Positions 44,840 through 56,734 of a stretch of 64,000 nucleotides of DNA are shown here, in pieces. How positions within the stretch are numbered: position 1 is the stretch's first letter; every line of letters begins with the position of its first letter. A program made the translations under genes and the position numbers. The stretch is from Geotrypetes seraphini. Its lineage: Eukaryota > Chordata > Amphibia > Gymnophiona > Dermophiidae. Below the pieces are notes generated by a model. That model was given only the letters and a program-made list of their open reading frames with translations, was not told the origin of the DNA and ran no database searches. Where the stretch lies: the NCBI RefSeq assembly GCF_902459505.1, contig NC_047088.1, forward strand, positions 28,452,730-28,516,729, written 5' to 3'.

Positions 44840-45758
44840 TAGAGAATGACATGGTGACTGAGAAAAAAATGTGGCTATTTGGTGCAGGTTCGGGAACAAG
44901 GCTTTTCACCATTCTGCGGGAGCAGTAAAGGGCCTTGTTCCTGCAGTAAAAGATGACTGCCACAAGCTGCCTTCTTCTCCTTCTGATCAGCCTCCCCTCG
45001 CAATTGTGGGTCTAGCATGCTTGCCCCCCCCCTCTTTCCCTATTGGGGGTCCAACAGCCCCCTGCTTGTGGGTCAAATGGCAAAAAAAAAAACTAACCCC
45101 CTACCCCTCCACCCTGAGCCTACCAGCCTCTTTAGAAGATTCATTGACGACGAGGCAACGGTAAAGGCCTATTACTGGACCTTCCTTCAGCTGAGTCCTT
45201 CCTTCCGATGTAACTTCTGGCGAAACTGGAGCAGGCCTGTGACATTACCTCTTTGTCGATGACGCTTCTATGCAGCTGCTAGGCTTGGAGCGGGAGGCGC
45301 AAAGGGGCCAATATGGTAGGAGAGTTAAAATGATTTGGGGTTTTTTTTTTACTGTTGGGACATGCGATCGGGAGTGGAGGGGGGGGGGAGGAATGGCTGT
45401 TGGACCTGCAGATCGGGAAGGGGGATTGCTTGGTCTGCTGAACCGGCTGGAGCTAAAGGGAAGGGAGACAGGTGCTGAATCTGATTGGGGGAAAGAGGTG
45501 CTGGGCCTATGTGGTGGTGGTGGGGGCTGGAGGGGAGAGGTGCCAGACCTACATCTGGGCACTGAAGGGAGGGGCTATAGGTGTTGGACCCATGGGAAGG
45601 GAGAGAGGTACAGGACTTACAGGGAAGGACAAGAAAAGCTGAACCAAGGGTATGAAGGGTGAGTGAAATATTGAACATAGAGAAGGGAGGGAGGAAAAAG
45701 AGTGAGAGAGACACAATGGTGTTAGGGAGTAAGAGAGGAGAAACTGGACACAGGGAGA

Positions 45759-46379
45759 TACACTTCCCCCTCCGAATCCGGTTTCAGCATCTGCAGATTT
45801 GGTTATTTGCGATTTTTTTTTTTAATGATTTTAATTTTTTGGGCTATTTTTAAGCCTTCTTACAACCCCCGGAACCTTACCTGGTAGTCTAGCGGGCTTT
45901 CGGGGCAGGAGCGATCTTCCTATGCTCCTGCATCATGCAGATCGCTCATAGCAAATGGCTACCTTGAGCTCCCGTAGTCTCTCGAGACTATGACAGGAGC
46001 TCAAGGCAGCCATTTCCTTTGAGCGATCTGCACAGGGCAGGAGTGTAAGAAGATCGCTCCTGCCCCGAAAGCCCGCTAGACCACCAGGTAAGCTTCCGGG
46101 GTTGTAAGAGGGCTTAAGTGCTAATGCTCCTCACGTGAGAAAAAGAGGCTCACTGCAAAACACAGGTTGTAGCAATCGCTATGTGGGCAGTGCAAGATTG
46201 GAGGAGGCTCTAAAAATGTGTCCATTACCTTCCCTGCTTGGCTGCAACGCAGGGATGCTGGAGGGAAGAGGGAAGTGGGGGGTGGGTCAAAACTAGCCTG
46301 AATATTATTTGCGTTTTTTTTTATATTCGTGGGCCAGCTCTGCCCCTAACCCCCATGGATACGGAGGGAGAAGTGTATA
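45759..46379. mobile_element. Tigger/MER2-like palindromic MITE
   Basis: Ends CACTTCCCCCTCCGAATCCG and, inverted, CACTTCTCCCTCCGTATCC, with TA borders. The inner inverted repeat contains CTGGTAGTCTAGCGGGCTTT and a complement at 46062-46088. Confidence 0.7.
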
Positions 46380-46642
46380 CAAAAAGAAGGGAGATGTTGG
46401 GCATGGTTGGGAGGATAGGAATAGGGACAAAAAAGAGAATGCTGAATGGGAGGGTATATGGACACAGAGATAAGATGGCTAGACATGGGGAAGAATAATG
46501 CAGAAGGAAGATGCTGGACTTAGGGGGCGGCATGGGGATACTGAGGAGTGATACTGTACACAGTGGGAGGAGATCATAGAATGGCGAGATGATGAAGGCA
46601 GAGAGATGGGCAAAGAGAAATACTAGAAAGGGACGTATAGGA

Positions 46643-46838
46643 CAGTGGTTCCCAACCCTGTCCTGGAGGAACACCAGGCCAATTGGGTTTTCAAGCTAGC
46701 CCTAATGAATATGCATGAAGCAAATTTGCATGCCTATCACTTCCATCATATGCAAATCTCTCTCATGCATATTCATTAGGGCTAGCCTGAAAACCCGATT
46801 GGCCTGGTGTTCCTCCAAGACAGGGTTGGGAATCACTG
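46643..46838. mobile_element. Palindromic hAT MITE
   Basis: CAGTGGTTCCCAACCCTGTC ends, with a perfect 8-bp duplication GTATAGGA (46635-46642 and 46839-46846). Confidence 0.9.
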
Positions 46839-47218
46839 GTATAGGAGACATAGAGAAGGAAGATGCTGAACATGGGGAGCAATACATACACAGAGATAGA
46901 AGAGGGATGGTGAGCATGGAGAAAGAAGAAATATCAAATGGTCAGGAAACCCTGGCAGGTGAGTTAAAAGAAGACAAAATAAAACAGAGACCAGCGCCTG
47001 GCTGAGACTAACATGAATTTGAAGAATGAAATGATGAGGCAACAAAAGGTAGAAAAATAATTTTGTTTTCTATTTTGGGATTGGAATATATTAGATTTGA
47101 AATATGTATCTTGCTAGAGCTGGTGTTAGACATAACTGCGGACTGCAAAGCTCAGGCCATGCTGCTTTAGCTTCCAGCTGGCTTAGGGCTTTCTCTGAAT
47201 GGGGCAGTTGCTCTAATT

Positions 47219-47412
47219 CAGGGGTAGGCAATTCCAGTCCTCGAGAGCCAGAGCCAGGTCAGGTTTTCATGATATCCACAATGAATATGTATGAGATGGA
47301 TTTGCATACACTATCTCCTTGAGATGCAAATCTATCTCATACATATTTATTGTGGATATCCTGAAAATCTGACCTGGCTCTGGCTCTCGAGGACCAGAAT
47401 TGTCTACCCCTG
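47219..47412. mobile_element. Palindromic hAT MITE
   Basis: CAGGGGTAGGCAATTCC and its inverted copy form the ends. The flanks CTCTAATT and CTCTAGTT differ at one position. Confidence 0.85.
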
Positions 47413-47749
47413 CTCTAGTTGCACTCCCCTAATAGTATTCCTGCCATGTGTAACTGAAGTATTCTGTTAGCTTGATTTTACTATGTAGCATTCTGTAGTA
47501 ATTTGGCTTGTTCAATTTGATAGTGGAGGGAATACTTGGGAAGGGGAGGGGAGCCAGGGGTTTTATTGATCCTTGCTCTGTCTTTTGTGTGTATGACAGG
47601 TGTACTCATACAGAATATTGTCTCTTTTTATACTTTATTAAACTAAGTTCAATATAAAATCATAACTATTTGAGGCTTTTGTGGATGGGATCAGACAATT
47701 TGTGGGGATGGGGACAAATTTTTCCCCCTTGTTATTCTCTAGTAGTAAA

Positions 47750-48699
47750 AGGCAGTGTAGTTAGTTGTTGCCAATGGCAGTATTGGGGTGGGGTGGGAAG
47801 CAGGGCAGTACAGCAGAGAACAGCTGCAAGGAAAAGCAATAGGCACTGGCAGCCACTTAGATTGAAAGACCATGGGACCCTTGTACTAGAGAAGGGGAAT
47901 CAAAGTTTGTTTCAATTTCTACAGGCTCTGTCCCTATCCCTGTGCACTGTCTTCGTTCTGGTGTTCGTCTGCACAAGCCTTATGCTTTTATATTTAAATC
48001 TTTTATTAAAGTATAAAAAAATGGCAATATTATGTACAACTTTTGATAAATCACAACTCCCACCTTCTATTTCGATCTGGTTTGGTATAATGTTCCCAAA
48101 GAATCATTTGCCTATGTTTTTATATCATTTAGGAAGGTAATTGGATTGTCTTCTAAACATGTGTGGAAAAGAATGTCAGCTATCTTGTGGATGAATAGGA
48201 AAATAAGTACTGTATCTATTAAATGTTGGAAATGTTCCTTGCTGCCAGGAAGTGAATCTGTTGCAATAATAGTAGAAAGCTAAAGCAGCTGGGCACATGC
48301 TGGCAGGCCATGCCGATGATAGGAGTCTGCTCAGCAGAGAAGGCGCTTGTTGCCCAGGCACAAATGAGCTGTAAAGCAGCTTATGCAGGTTTGTTTGTTT
48401 GTTTGTTGTTGGGCTTGTGTTGTTTTGGTGTGTTTTTTTTTTTTGTTTTTTTTAAATAATTGAATTCAGTTGCCAATAGCCTAAGCGGTGTTAAGTTTGT
48501 ACATAGAAAATGAGTCGCGGATAAAGTTTGTCTTTGCATCCGTCCCCGTGTCATATCATGCTCCAGTATGTCCGTCATGAGCATATTAGCCAAATTACGA
48601 TGGGTGCTATACAAACCCTACCTGGCAGCAGTTTGGAGAGTCGCTGCAGTTCTAGCTCAAGGGACGTAACTGACTCGGTACTAGACCGTAGTGTCTGGA
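47750..48699. other. Sequence upstream of NKRF copy B, no gene seen
   Basis: It holds a (GTTT)n/poly-T tract at 48391-48460 and otherwise unassigned sequence. It does not match the upstream region of copy A, so the duplication border lies at about 48700. Confidence 0.5.
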
Positions 48700-48777
48700 A
48701 ATTGACACAACAGCCGACGTCAAAGCGCTTCCGGTTCCGGCGTCATTTGCGGCTACATGCTTGCAGCGGCCGTAAAG
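48700..48777 (+). promoter_or_regulatory. NKRF copy B core promoter
   Basis: It retains the GACGTCA, CTTCCGGTTCCGG and AAGATGGCGG elements of copy A. Transcription is therefore possible. Confidence 0.6.
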
Positions 48778-48992
48778 ATGGCGGACGGTGCGCTGTGTCG
48801 CCGGACGAGCGAGCCTCGGCCTCAGTCGCTCGATTCTTTGGAGCAGTGTCGGCAGTACCAGGAGAGCGACAAGCAGTGGAGGGCGCGAAAGCAGTTTATC
48901 GCCCGTCATCTGCCGAATTACCCCGGCTGGAAGCGGGACCAACTCCTCGCCCTCTCCATGGTTTGGAGCAATCACGTCTTCATGGGCTGCCG
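48778..48992 (+). CDS. NKRF: NKRF copy B exon 1 (XTBD)
   Basis: It encodes MADGALCRRTSEPRPQSLDS and then the same XTBD core as copy A. It is two codons shorter than copy A in the variable stretch after the start. The donor CCG|GTAAGA is intact. Confidence 0.7.
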
Positions 48993-50608
48993 GTAAGAGA
49001 AGCGAGAGAATCGAGGAAACCTAGTGATCCTGGGCAAATCGTTGGGGGAGGTACGAGCTTAGATTGTAGGGTCTCCGGGAAAGGAAAAGTGCCTTCTCTA
49101 CCATTTGAGCTCAGGTACCTTCAGTTAACTTGCCTTGGCTACTCCCCCCTCGTTTCTGGCGTTTTCTCCCTCCCGGCATCTCTCTCTCCCCCCTTCCCAG
49201 CCCTCAGTTATCTAATTCCCTTGTGGTCCAGTAAAGTTTAAGTTGGTCAGCAGCAGCGTGACTAGCTGCCTTCAGCCAGCTCCTGGACATTTTATTTATT
49301 TCGTTTTCTATCCCGTTCTCGTAACAAGCTCATCGTCAACATAATATACAGTTTGCCATAGTGTACAAGTTTTTATCCGAACGACATATACTAGGGGTCT
49401 AATACCAATATATAGTTTGCAGGTTGCTATATATATTTTTAAACGAACCAGTTACCCGAACTGGAGCAGGTGGATGGTTGTCACATTATAACACTGATTG
49501 GAGAACTCCTGACCCAAATTTGGAATCTTTTTGCGATACTTGGTCTCATTAGAATCTCGGAGAGAGCGGGATGCGCATATGCTCAAGGCCCAGCAGAATC
49601 AGCGGCAGGCGCTTCGGGCACCGGCATGTCCTGTGGGTTGGTGCTGCGTGCCGGTGCCCGATTACGGTGAGGGTTTGGGCGGGAGGGCAATGACGGTTCT
49701 CAGGGATGGAGTGGGTGAAGCCGGTTCCCAGGTGTGGGGTGGAAGCACGCCAGTGGCTTGGGTGGGGTGGGGGGGGATGGGATGTGTCATTTTGGAACGA
49801 ATCATGCGAGTTTCCCTAAACTCGCTTTGATATATGAGCGCTTTGGTTTATGAGTATGCTTCTGGAATGAATTATGCTCGCAAACCAAGATTCCACTGTG
49901 CTTTTTTTACAGAAAGGGTGGTAGATGTGGAAAAGTCTCCCGGAAGAAGTGGTGGAAACAGAGACTGTGGAAAAGGAGATGGTTACTGCGGATGGGCAGA
50001 CTAGATGGGCTATTTGGCTTTTATCTGCTATTATCTTTCTATGTTTCTAAGTACAGTAATCTTAGGCCTCACTGTGACCTACTGCAGTAGTTTCCTTAAG
50101 CCATGCCTAATGACGTCAGAAACAATTTCTTTGGCAGCTCTGGTAGAATTACCCCAATCTATACCTTTTGAAAAGCTTTATCTCAGAATTCCTTTGGCAG
50201 CTCTGTGGCAGAGCTGTGGTCTTGATTATACCTTTTGTTTCAGATTCACTTCATACAAAAAAAAACTTAATGCCTTAATTTAGAGGATTTGAATGTGCTC
50301 GATTCCTGTGACTGAGCCTTGCTAAGGCATTTTTAGTTATTACTCTGACAAATGAGTGGGAAAATGTTTGCAAGCACTTTATCTAAAATATGCTTGCATA
50401 AGGCACTGTTATAGTTATAACATTTGTGACTATTTACTTTTCCAATATACTTGAAGGAGGTTGACATAAATATGAGCAATCATAGCATCAATAGTTTTGT
50501 TTTATTGTTCTTAAAGCATTTGTTGAACACAAACCAATGAACAAGTGACTTTATAATGGCTTAAAAAATTATTGGTTCCAATATTGTATTTGATTACTTT
50601 AAAAACAG
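48993..50608 (+). other. Intron 1 of copy B, compact
   Basis: 1.6 kb against 13.7 kb in copy A. It matches copy A at both ends (first 100 bp and last 190 bp). A LINE tail-like stretch lies at 49285-49455. Confidence 0.7.
49870..50055 (+). mobile_element. CR1 LINE 3' end in intron 1 of copy B
   Basis: AGAAAGGGTGGTAGATGTGG, then GGGCAGACTAGATGGGC and the tail GCTATTATCTTTCTATGTTT. It is 5'-truncated. Confidence 0.75.
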
Positions 50609-50733
50609 GTATGGTGAGCAGCTTATGCAAAACATTCTTCAGATGGCTGAAGGAATTGATATTGGTGAGATGCCCTCGTATGAACTAGTACTTGGTGCTA
50701 AGGGGACAAAACGGCAGAGCCCAACAGATACTG
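50609..50733 (+). CDS. NKRF: NKRF copy B exon 2
   Basis: 125 nt, same phase as copy A, with GIDIGEMPSYELVLGAKGTK intact. It ends SPTDTG against SPIDAG in copy A. The donor CTG|GTAAGTAC is a better consensus than copy A's. Confidence 0.7.
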
Positions 50734-51278
50734 GTAAGTACAGATCTACTTTATATCTTTCTCATTGCTGTACAAATTGTTCTGGCCCATTGTGCAGGAA
50801 TTCTATCTGATTCTAGAGCAGTAGTTCTTATTCTTAGTTTAGGGAATCATTGAGCCAGTCAGGTTTTCTGGGTGTTCTCAAAAAGTATGTGCAATATATC
50901 TGTACACTGGCTGCTTTGTGAGGGTAATTTAGAAAACATTTTCCTATTGTGGAGCATATTGTCCATTTAACAAAATTGTACAGCAGCATGGAGGTACAGC
51001 TGCATTGTAAAATATAAAAACCCATGCATAGGATGCACACACACATCTACACCTTTCTTTTGTGCAGATGTAAATTGGTACATGAGGATTTGTATATGAC
51101 TGGAACTGGTTCTGGGTGCCTGTATTGTTTTTATAGAATGAGCACTTTGGCATAGGCCTCTTTTGTAGAACTGCATCTTTAAGCAGAGATATGCCATCCT
51201 TTTGTATGTATCCACTTCCTGAAAATCTGGCTGGCTAAGTGGCCTCCAAAGATTGAATTGAGAACCAGTGCTGTAGAA

Positions 51279-51479
51279 CAGTGTTTCTCAACTTTGTCCT
51301 GGAGTAGCCCCTTGCCAGTCAGGTTTTCAGGACATCCACATTGAATATGCATATAATTGAGGCAATGTATGCAAATAAAGTTTATGCATATTCATTGTGA
51401 ATTTGATAAGGTATGGTATCTAGGCATTATCATAGTCTGAAAACCTGACTGGCAAGGGGGACCAAGTTGAGACACACTG
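51279..51479. mobile_element. Palindromic hAT MITE in intron 2 of copy B
   Basis: CAGTGTTTCTCAACTTTGTC and its inverted copy form the ends. The flanks CTGTAGAA and CAGTAGAA differ by one base. Copy A has the empty site AGTGCTGTAGAAGAC (20103-20117). Confidence 0.85.
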
Positions 51480-51547
51480 CAGTAGAAGACATAACATAGT
51501 TAAACCGTTATCTTTGAAGAACAGGAGTAGGTTCATGAACTATAATA

Positions 51548-54500
51548 TTTAATTCTGTTACATAAATACAGGAGTCTGTACTTTAGGCAAACTGTTGCAG
51601 AATGATGGCAATTGTATCTTTCAGCTCCTCCTCCTTCACTAGTGGAGTAAGTACCCTCTTCAGTTTTTCCTTTGGCAAGTGAACTGAGAAGATGTGTTCT
51701 GCTATGTTCAGTTTTTATTGTTTTCAGGTATTTTTCTTCATTTTCATGAGGCATTGGTGCCAAGAGGATCCCATATTTGGGGCTACTCTACCTGGGAGAG
51801 GATGTGTACTCTGCAGGGGTGGGCTGCAGCTCACAGGGCAACCCCTAGGTATACCTGTTGAACCAGCTTGCCTTCTGATTTATTAGAGGCTTGAACGCAG
51901 GGTGTGGGGGCCACTGTGTGAATCCTGTTGGGTTTCAGAGAGCCAGAAGCTTTTTAATCTCCCTCCATCCTCTCTTACACTGCATGGAATTGTGTGTGTG
52001 TGGGAAGGGGGGGGGGGTGAAGTCCTCAGTCAGTGTCTGTTCGATTGGCTGCCTGAAAATCTCCAGTTGTGGATTGATTCCAACAAGTATTTGAGACAGA
52101 AAGTCTCTTCCATTCAGACAGGCTGAGGGGAGGGTCAGAAGAAGTCATTTTTAAGTGCTTTGGGGGCAAAATCTAGGGTCCCTTCTTCCAAAATCCCTTT
52201 CCCTAATTTTTTTTTAACTTCAGGGAAGCCCCCATCATCTGTGTTAGGTGTGAATTAATTGGCCGTGGCCATCTTGGATTTTAAACAGTTTCTTTTCTAA
52301 AGCCTCCATCTGCCTCAAAACTTCTCAGTTTGACTTCAGATCAACTAGAATAGCCTTCTCAGGCAGTTCTGCCACTATATCATGCCAGTTTTGTGCTGAT
52401 GGTTGACTGAGGAGCATCCATGTATTGCGTGTCACAGGGTATGTGAGGAAGGGGTGGGAGCCTCGGGCTTGGCCTCCTCTGTGTCCTCTAGGGCTGAGGA
52501 ACCACAAGGGGTCCAAGTAGTATGGAGAAAATCCCTTCTGAAGCCTCATACAGCGATGACGTGAAATGCAAGTGTGTGGATGCTGCAGAGCCCAAGAGAA
52601 GCCAGTCTGTTGAAAGCTTATTTGACGGGTCTAGGATGCACTCTGCTGCCTGGGGCACATGGGCATTGGATCAGGGAGAGATCCCTCTTCTGGAGGTCTC
52701 TTATGCCACAAAGAAAGCTGGCTCCCAACCTAAGTGACCAAGTGGAATAGAACTGGGAGGATTGGAGGTCAGACTCTATGCCTTTATTGTCCCAGGGCTT
52801 AGCTGCTTTTCTGGAGGATTCCAGTTCCCTGTCAAGGACCATGAATCAAGAGGTGATAGTTGCACTTGAGCAAGGAGAAGATCCAACAGTGCAGCAGCTT
52901 TTAAAGTTGACTACCATCCCATGTTATTATAGATGCACTCAGGGAGTTGAAGTTGGAGCCCCAACAGCTATCCATTTCACAGTGCATGGACATGAGTGGC
53001 ACAGATGTTCAGACCTCCTTTTTTCCTGCGCATATGGACATCACCTTGCTGGTCACTGAGCAGTTGGACTCTCCAGCTAGATTGCCAGAAAAAGAGGCCA
53101 GGGTTCAAGTGATGGTGCAAAGGCTGTTGGACATTCAAGCCATAGAACCAGTTCCTGAAGAAGAATTGGGCTCTGGCAGGTACTCCATATACTTCATAGT
53201 GCCCAAGAAAGGTACAGAAGACTGGAGACTGATCCTGGACCTAATGTCTGTAAACGTTGTACTGAGAATACGATGCTTCCACATAGACAGTTCAGTCAGT
53301 CATTGCGACAGTGGCTCTGGGGGAATTCCTAGCCTCCCTAGATATGACGGAGGCATACCTTCATATTCCCATTTTCTTGAACCACCGGAAATATTTGAGA
53401 TTCTGTGTCCTTCAAAGGCATTTCCAGTTTGCAGCCTTACCTTTCAGGTTGGCAACGGCCCCACATATCTTCATCAAGGTAATGGTGATGGTCACAGCTC
53501 ACCTCTGCAGGATGGGGATACAAGTGCACTCATAACTGGATGATTGGCTGATCACAGCTCCATCAAGGACGGAGGGTGAGCAGGCAATGCGAGAAGTTGT
53601 GAATCTCCTACAGGATCTGTACTGGATAGTCAACTTCAAGAGGAGCCATCTAGAGCTGACCCAGTGCTTGGAATATTTGGGAGTTTGCTTTCACACCGCA
53701 AATGGCCGTGTCTTACTTCCGAGCCATGCAGACAACTCAGGAATCAAATTTCTGAGTTCTTAGCAATGCCAAATCCCATGGCTGGACATTACCTCCAGGT
53801 GCTGGGTTCGATGGTGGCCACCCTGGAAGTAGTGTCCTGGGCGAGAGCACATATGCACCCCCTCCAGAATTCTCTGCTCTCCAGAGCGACGTTCTCTTCA
53901 GCTGCGGCTTCCCTGGACAGGGGAAGCAAGGAATAGCTTGCGCTGGTGGCTCCAAGGAGACTCCTTTTTTGAAAGGCATGCCTCTCCTCATGGATGAGGG
54001 TCAATGACAGTCTCTTCAGCTGGGATCTCATTGCAGCAGTTATCCAATACAGGGCTAGTGGACCCTCCCACAGAGAAAGTAGTCCATAAATCGTCTGGAA
54101 CTACAAGCTGTTTGTTTAGTGTTGAGAGTGCTTGAGAAGTACCTGGAAGGAAAGATGAGTGTTCTCTGACAGTGCCACCGTAGTAGCTTATGTGAACAGA
54201 GGTGCCCCATTATATCTGGAGGCCCAGATGTTGTTCATGTGGGCGGAAGCTCATCTTCAGGCACTCTCTGCAACCCACATAGTGGGAGTGGAAAACATGT
54301 AGGCCGATTTTCTCATTTGGCAGACTCTAGACCAGGGGTGGGCAACTCTGGTCCTCGAGGGCCGGAATCCAGTCGGGTTTTCAATGCATATTCATTGGGG
54401 AAATCCAGAAAACCTGATTGATTTCTGACCCTCGAGGACCGGAGTTTCCCACCCCTTCTCTAGACCCAGGGACATGGTCACTATCCCAGAGTATTTGGCC

Positions 54501-56460
54501 TTATTGCGCAATGCTGGGGAAGATCGGCAAGAAACTTCATGGCTTCAGCCAAGAACACAAAGGCAAATCATTTCTACAGCTGAAGAGACAAACCAAGAAG
54601 TGCAAGGTTGAACACGATGCAGCCCTGGCCGGAGGAGAGGCTCCTATATAGGTTTCTACCATTGCGAATCACCCTGGACTTGTAATCCTGGTAGCCCCAG
54701 ACTTGCCTTGCCAGCCTTGGTATGCAAATCTAGTCTTGTCTTCAACGAGACAGATGTATCAAGCTACCAGTTCATACGGGGTTTCTCAATTGGAAACCAA
54801 TTCCCATGAAGAACTTGGGGCATTTTGGTCTTATGACATGGCTCTTGAGCGCACAGTCTTAACCCACAAGGGTTATTTGGAGGTAATCATTTTGAGTCGT
54901 TGTCTTCAAGCAAAAAAGCCATCATTGTTTGTGGCTTGCACTAAGGCCTGGAAGGCTTTCCAGCTCTGGTGCACCAAAGATCAGGTAGAGCCTTTCAAGG
55001 CATTCCTATGATTCTGGCATTTCTACAAGCCAGGCTAGAAAAAGGTCTAGTGGTGGTGTCTCTCAAAGTCCAAGTGGCAGGCCTCTTGTATTTTCGAGTT
55101 CAAGGAGGAAAACTATTGCTGACATTTAACTAGATGGTGACCCAATTTTTGAAGAGGGGCTCAGGTTGCTACCTCCATTGCGCCAACCTTTTACTTTCTA
55201 GAACTTTAATATCATCTTGAAGGGCCTTTCTAAGCTACCTTATGAGCCTATCCAAGAGGTGTCCCTTTTGAATCTCATGGTGAAGACAGTATTTCTGATG
55301 GCAATAGTCTCAGCAAGATGGCTCTTTGAATTGCAGGCTCTTCCCTGCAGAGAGGCCTTCCTTAGGATCGTAGAGGCTGGCGTTTCACTGCACACAATAC
55401 CTTTCTACCAAAGGTGTGTCAGCCTATCACGTCAACCAAGCCTTTTATCCTGTGGGTTTGACTAAGCAAGATAAGATTTTGCAGGGGCAAGATAAAATTT
55501 TGCAGAGGCTGGATGTGTGAAGAGTTTTACTCTACTACCTGGAAAGGACCAAATGATTCTTGACTTTCTACCCATCTTTTTGTTCTAACCAGTCAGTCAA
55601 GATGAGGCAGACCTGCTTCGATCACCAGATGGATTCGCATAGCAATTTTGTCGCTCTACATTGGCTGTGGCAAACAGCCACCTATTTCTCTCAAAGCTCA
55701 TTCGACCAGAAGTGTGATGTCTTCATGGGTGGAATCCCGGGCAGTTCCACCTGAAGAGATCTGTAAAGTAGCTATTTGGTCTACTTTTCATACCTTTATA
55801 AAGGTCTACAGAGTGGAAATGGAACGAGAGGAGGATGCTTTTCAATTTTCGGTTTTGCGGCCAGGCTCATCTGTCCCACCCTAGACGTTCTGACATTGCT
55901 TTTGTATATCACCTAATGTACTCCTGTGTTTATGTAACAGAATGAAAGATTAGGTTATTATCTTGATAATCTTTCTGTTACTGTACACAAGAGTCCATAC
56001 AGCCCACCCTATGAGTTTTGCAATATGCCTGCTTTCTGCTTCGGATAACCATATGGTCTGGAACTGCAGGTCTTCTCCTGACAGTTGGATGAACATATAT
56101 AAATTACTAATAAAATAATGAGTTTGTTGAGGTTCGGAGCTCTTGTGTGTTAGTGCTAATTGTACATTGTAGGTTGGTTCATTATGTTGCAAGTTCATGC
56201 TAATTTTTCATGAGTTAGAGCAGAACAAAAATGTATGAAATCACTGGGGAAGTTTCCCATGTCCCTCCTCTTTTCTTCTTTTACAGTGGAGATTGATTGT
56301 TTTGGTACAAACTGAAGAGGGCACTATACTCCACTGATGGAGGAGAAGCTGAAAGATGTGATTGACATCCTTCTGCAACAGTTTGCATTGAGCACAATTG
56401 ATCACCTAATGTATAGAAAGATTATCCAGGTAAGAACCAAATCTTTCACTATCGTTGCAT
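51548..56460 (+). mobile_element. DIRS-like retrotransposon in intron 2 of copy B (fossil, near full length)
   Basis: Inverted terminal repeats (51548-51680 and 56295-56460) share CAAACTGTTGCAGAA and TATAGTGCCCTCTTCAG-like blocks. Parts in order: leader; ORF1-like region (52300-52950); reverse transcriptase (52950-53560, with GSGRYSIYFIVPKKGTEDWR and LDLMSVNVVL); RNase H-like region (to 54650); tyrosine recombinase (54950-55890, ending EDAFQFSVLRPGSSVPP); internal complementary region (55940-56020). A MITE is inserted at 54333-54457. It is broken at several points. Copy A lacks it. Confidence 0.85.
54333..54457. mobile_element. Short palindromic hAT MITE in the DIRS
   Basis: CAGGGGTGGGCAACTC and its inverted copy form the ends, with a perfect 8-bp duplication CTCTAGAC (54325-54332 and 54458-54465). 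Confidence 0.9.
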
Positions 56461-56734
56461 CATGAAGTTGTTTAGCATTTGGAAGATCAAAAAATAAAAT
56501 GCTGGTGCCCTCTATGTGATACTGTTCAAGTAATACCAAGTATGAATACTTTTTAGCTAACAGGCTGTAACATTAGTAAATTTATTCATGCCACTGAATT
56601 GTAACTGTCAGAAGACAAATTGTTCTTGATTGCTCTAGTATTCTTAAATACAAATGTTATTGTATATTTTTAATTGTATTTAAATGCTAATTTAATACTA
56701 TGTGTATATTAAAAGATTTTCACTCATACCACAG

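Larger units (their letters stand above)
44840..47741. mobile_element. Composite hAT element (TAGAGAATGAC ends) with nested MITEs
   Basis: The left end TAGAGAATGACATGGTGAC and the inverted right end TAGAGAATAACAAGGG are flanked by GTGGTAAC and GTAGTAAA (six of eight match). The GA-rich interior repeats GATGCTGG- and GTGTTGGAC-type phrases. Nested: a Tigger-like palindrome (45759-46379) and two palindromic MITEs (46643-46838, 47219-47412). No transposase is seen. Confidence 0.65.

Noticed and set aside
45245-45714. Gly-rich plus and Pro-rich minus open frames
   Set aside because: Low-complexity purine-rich filler inside a hAT element. Overlapping long frames on both strands are a composition effect.
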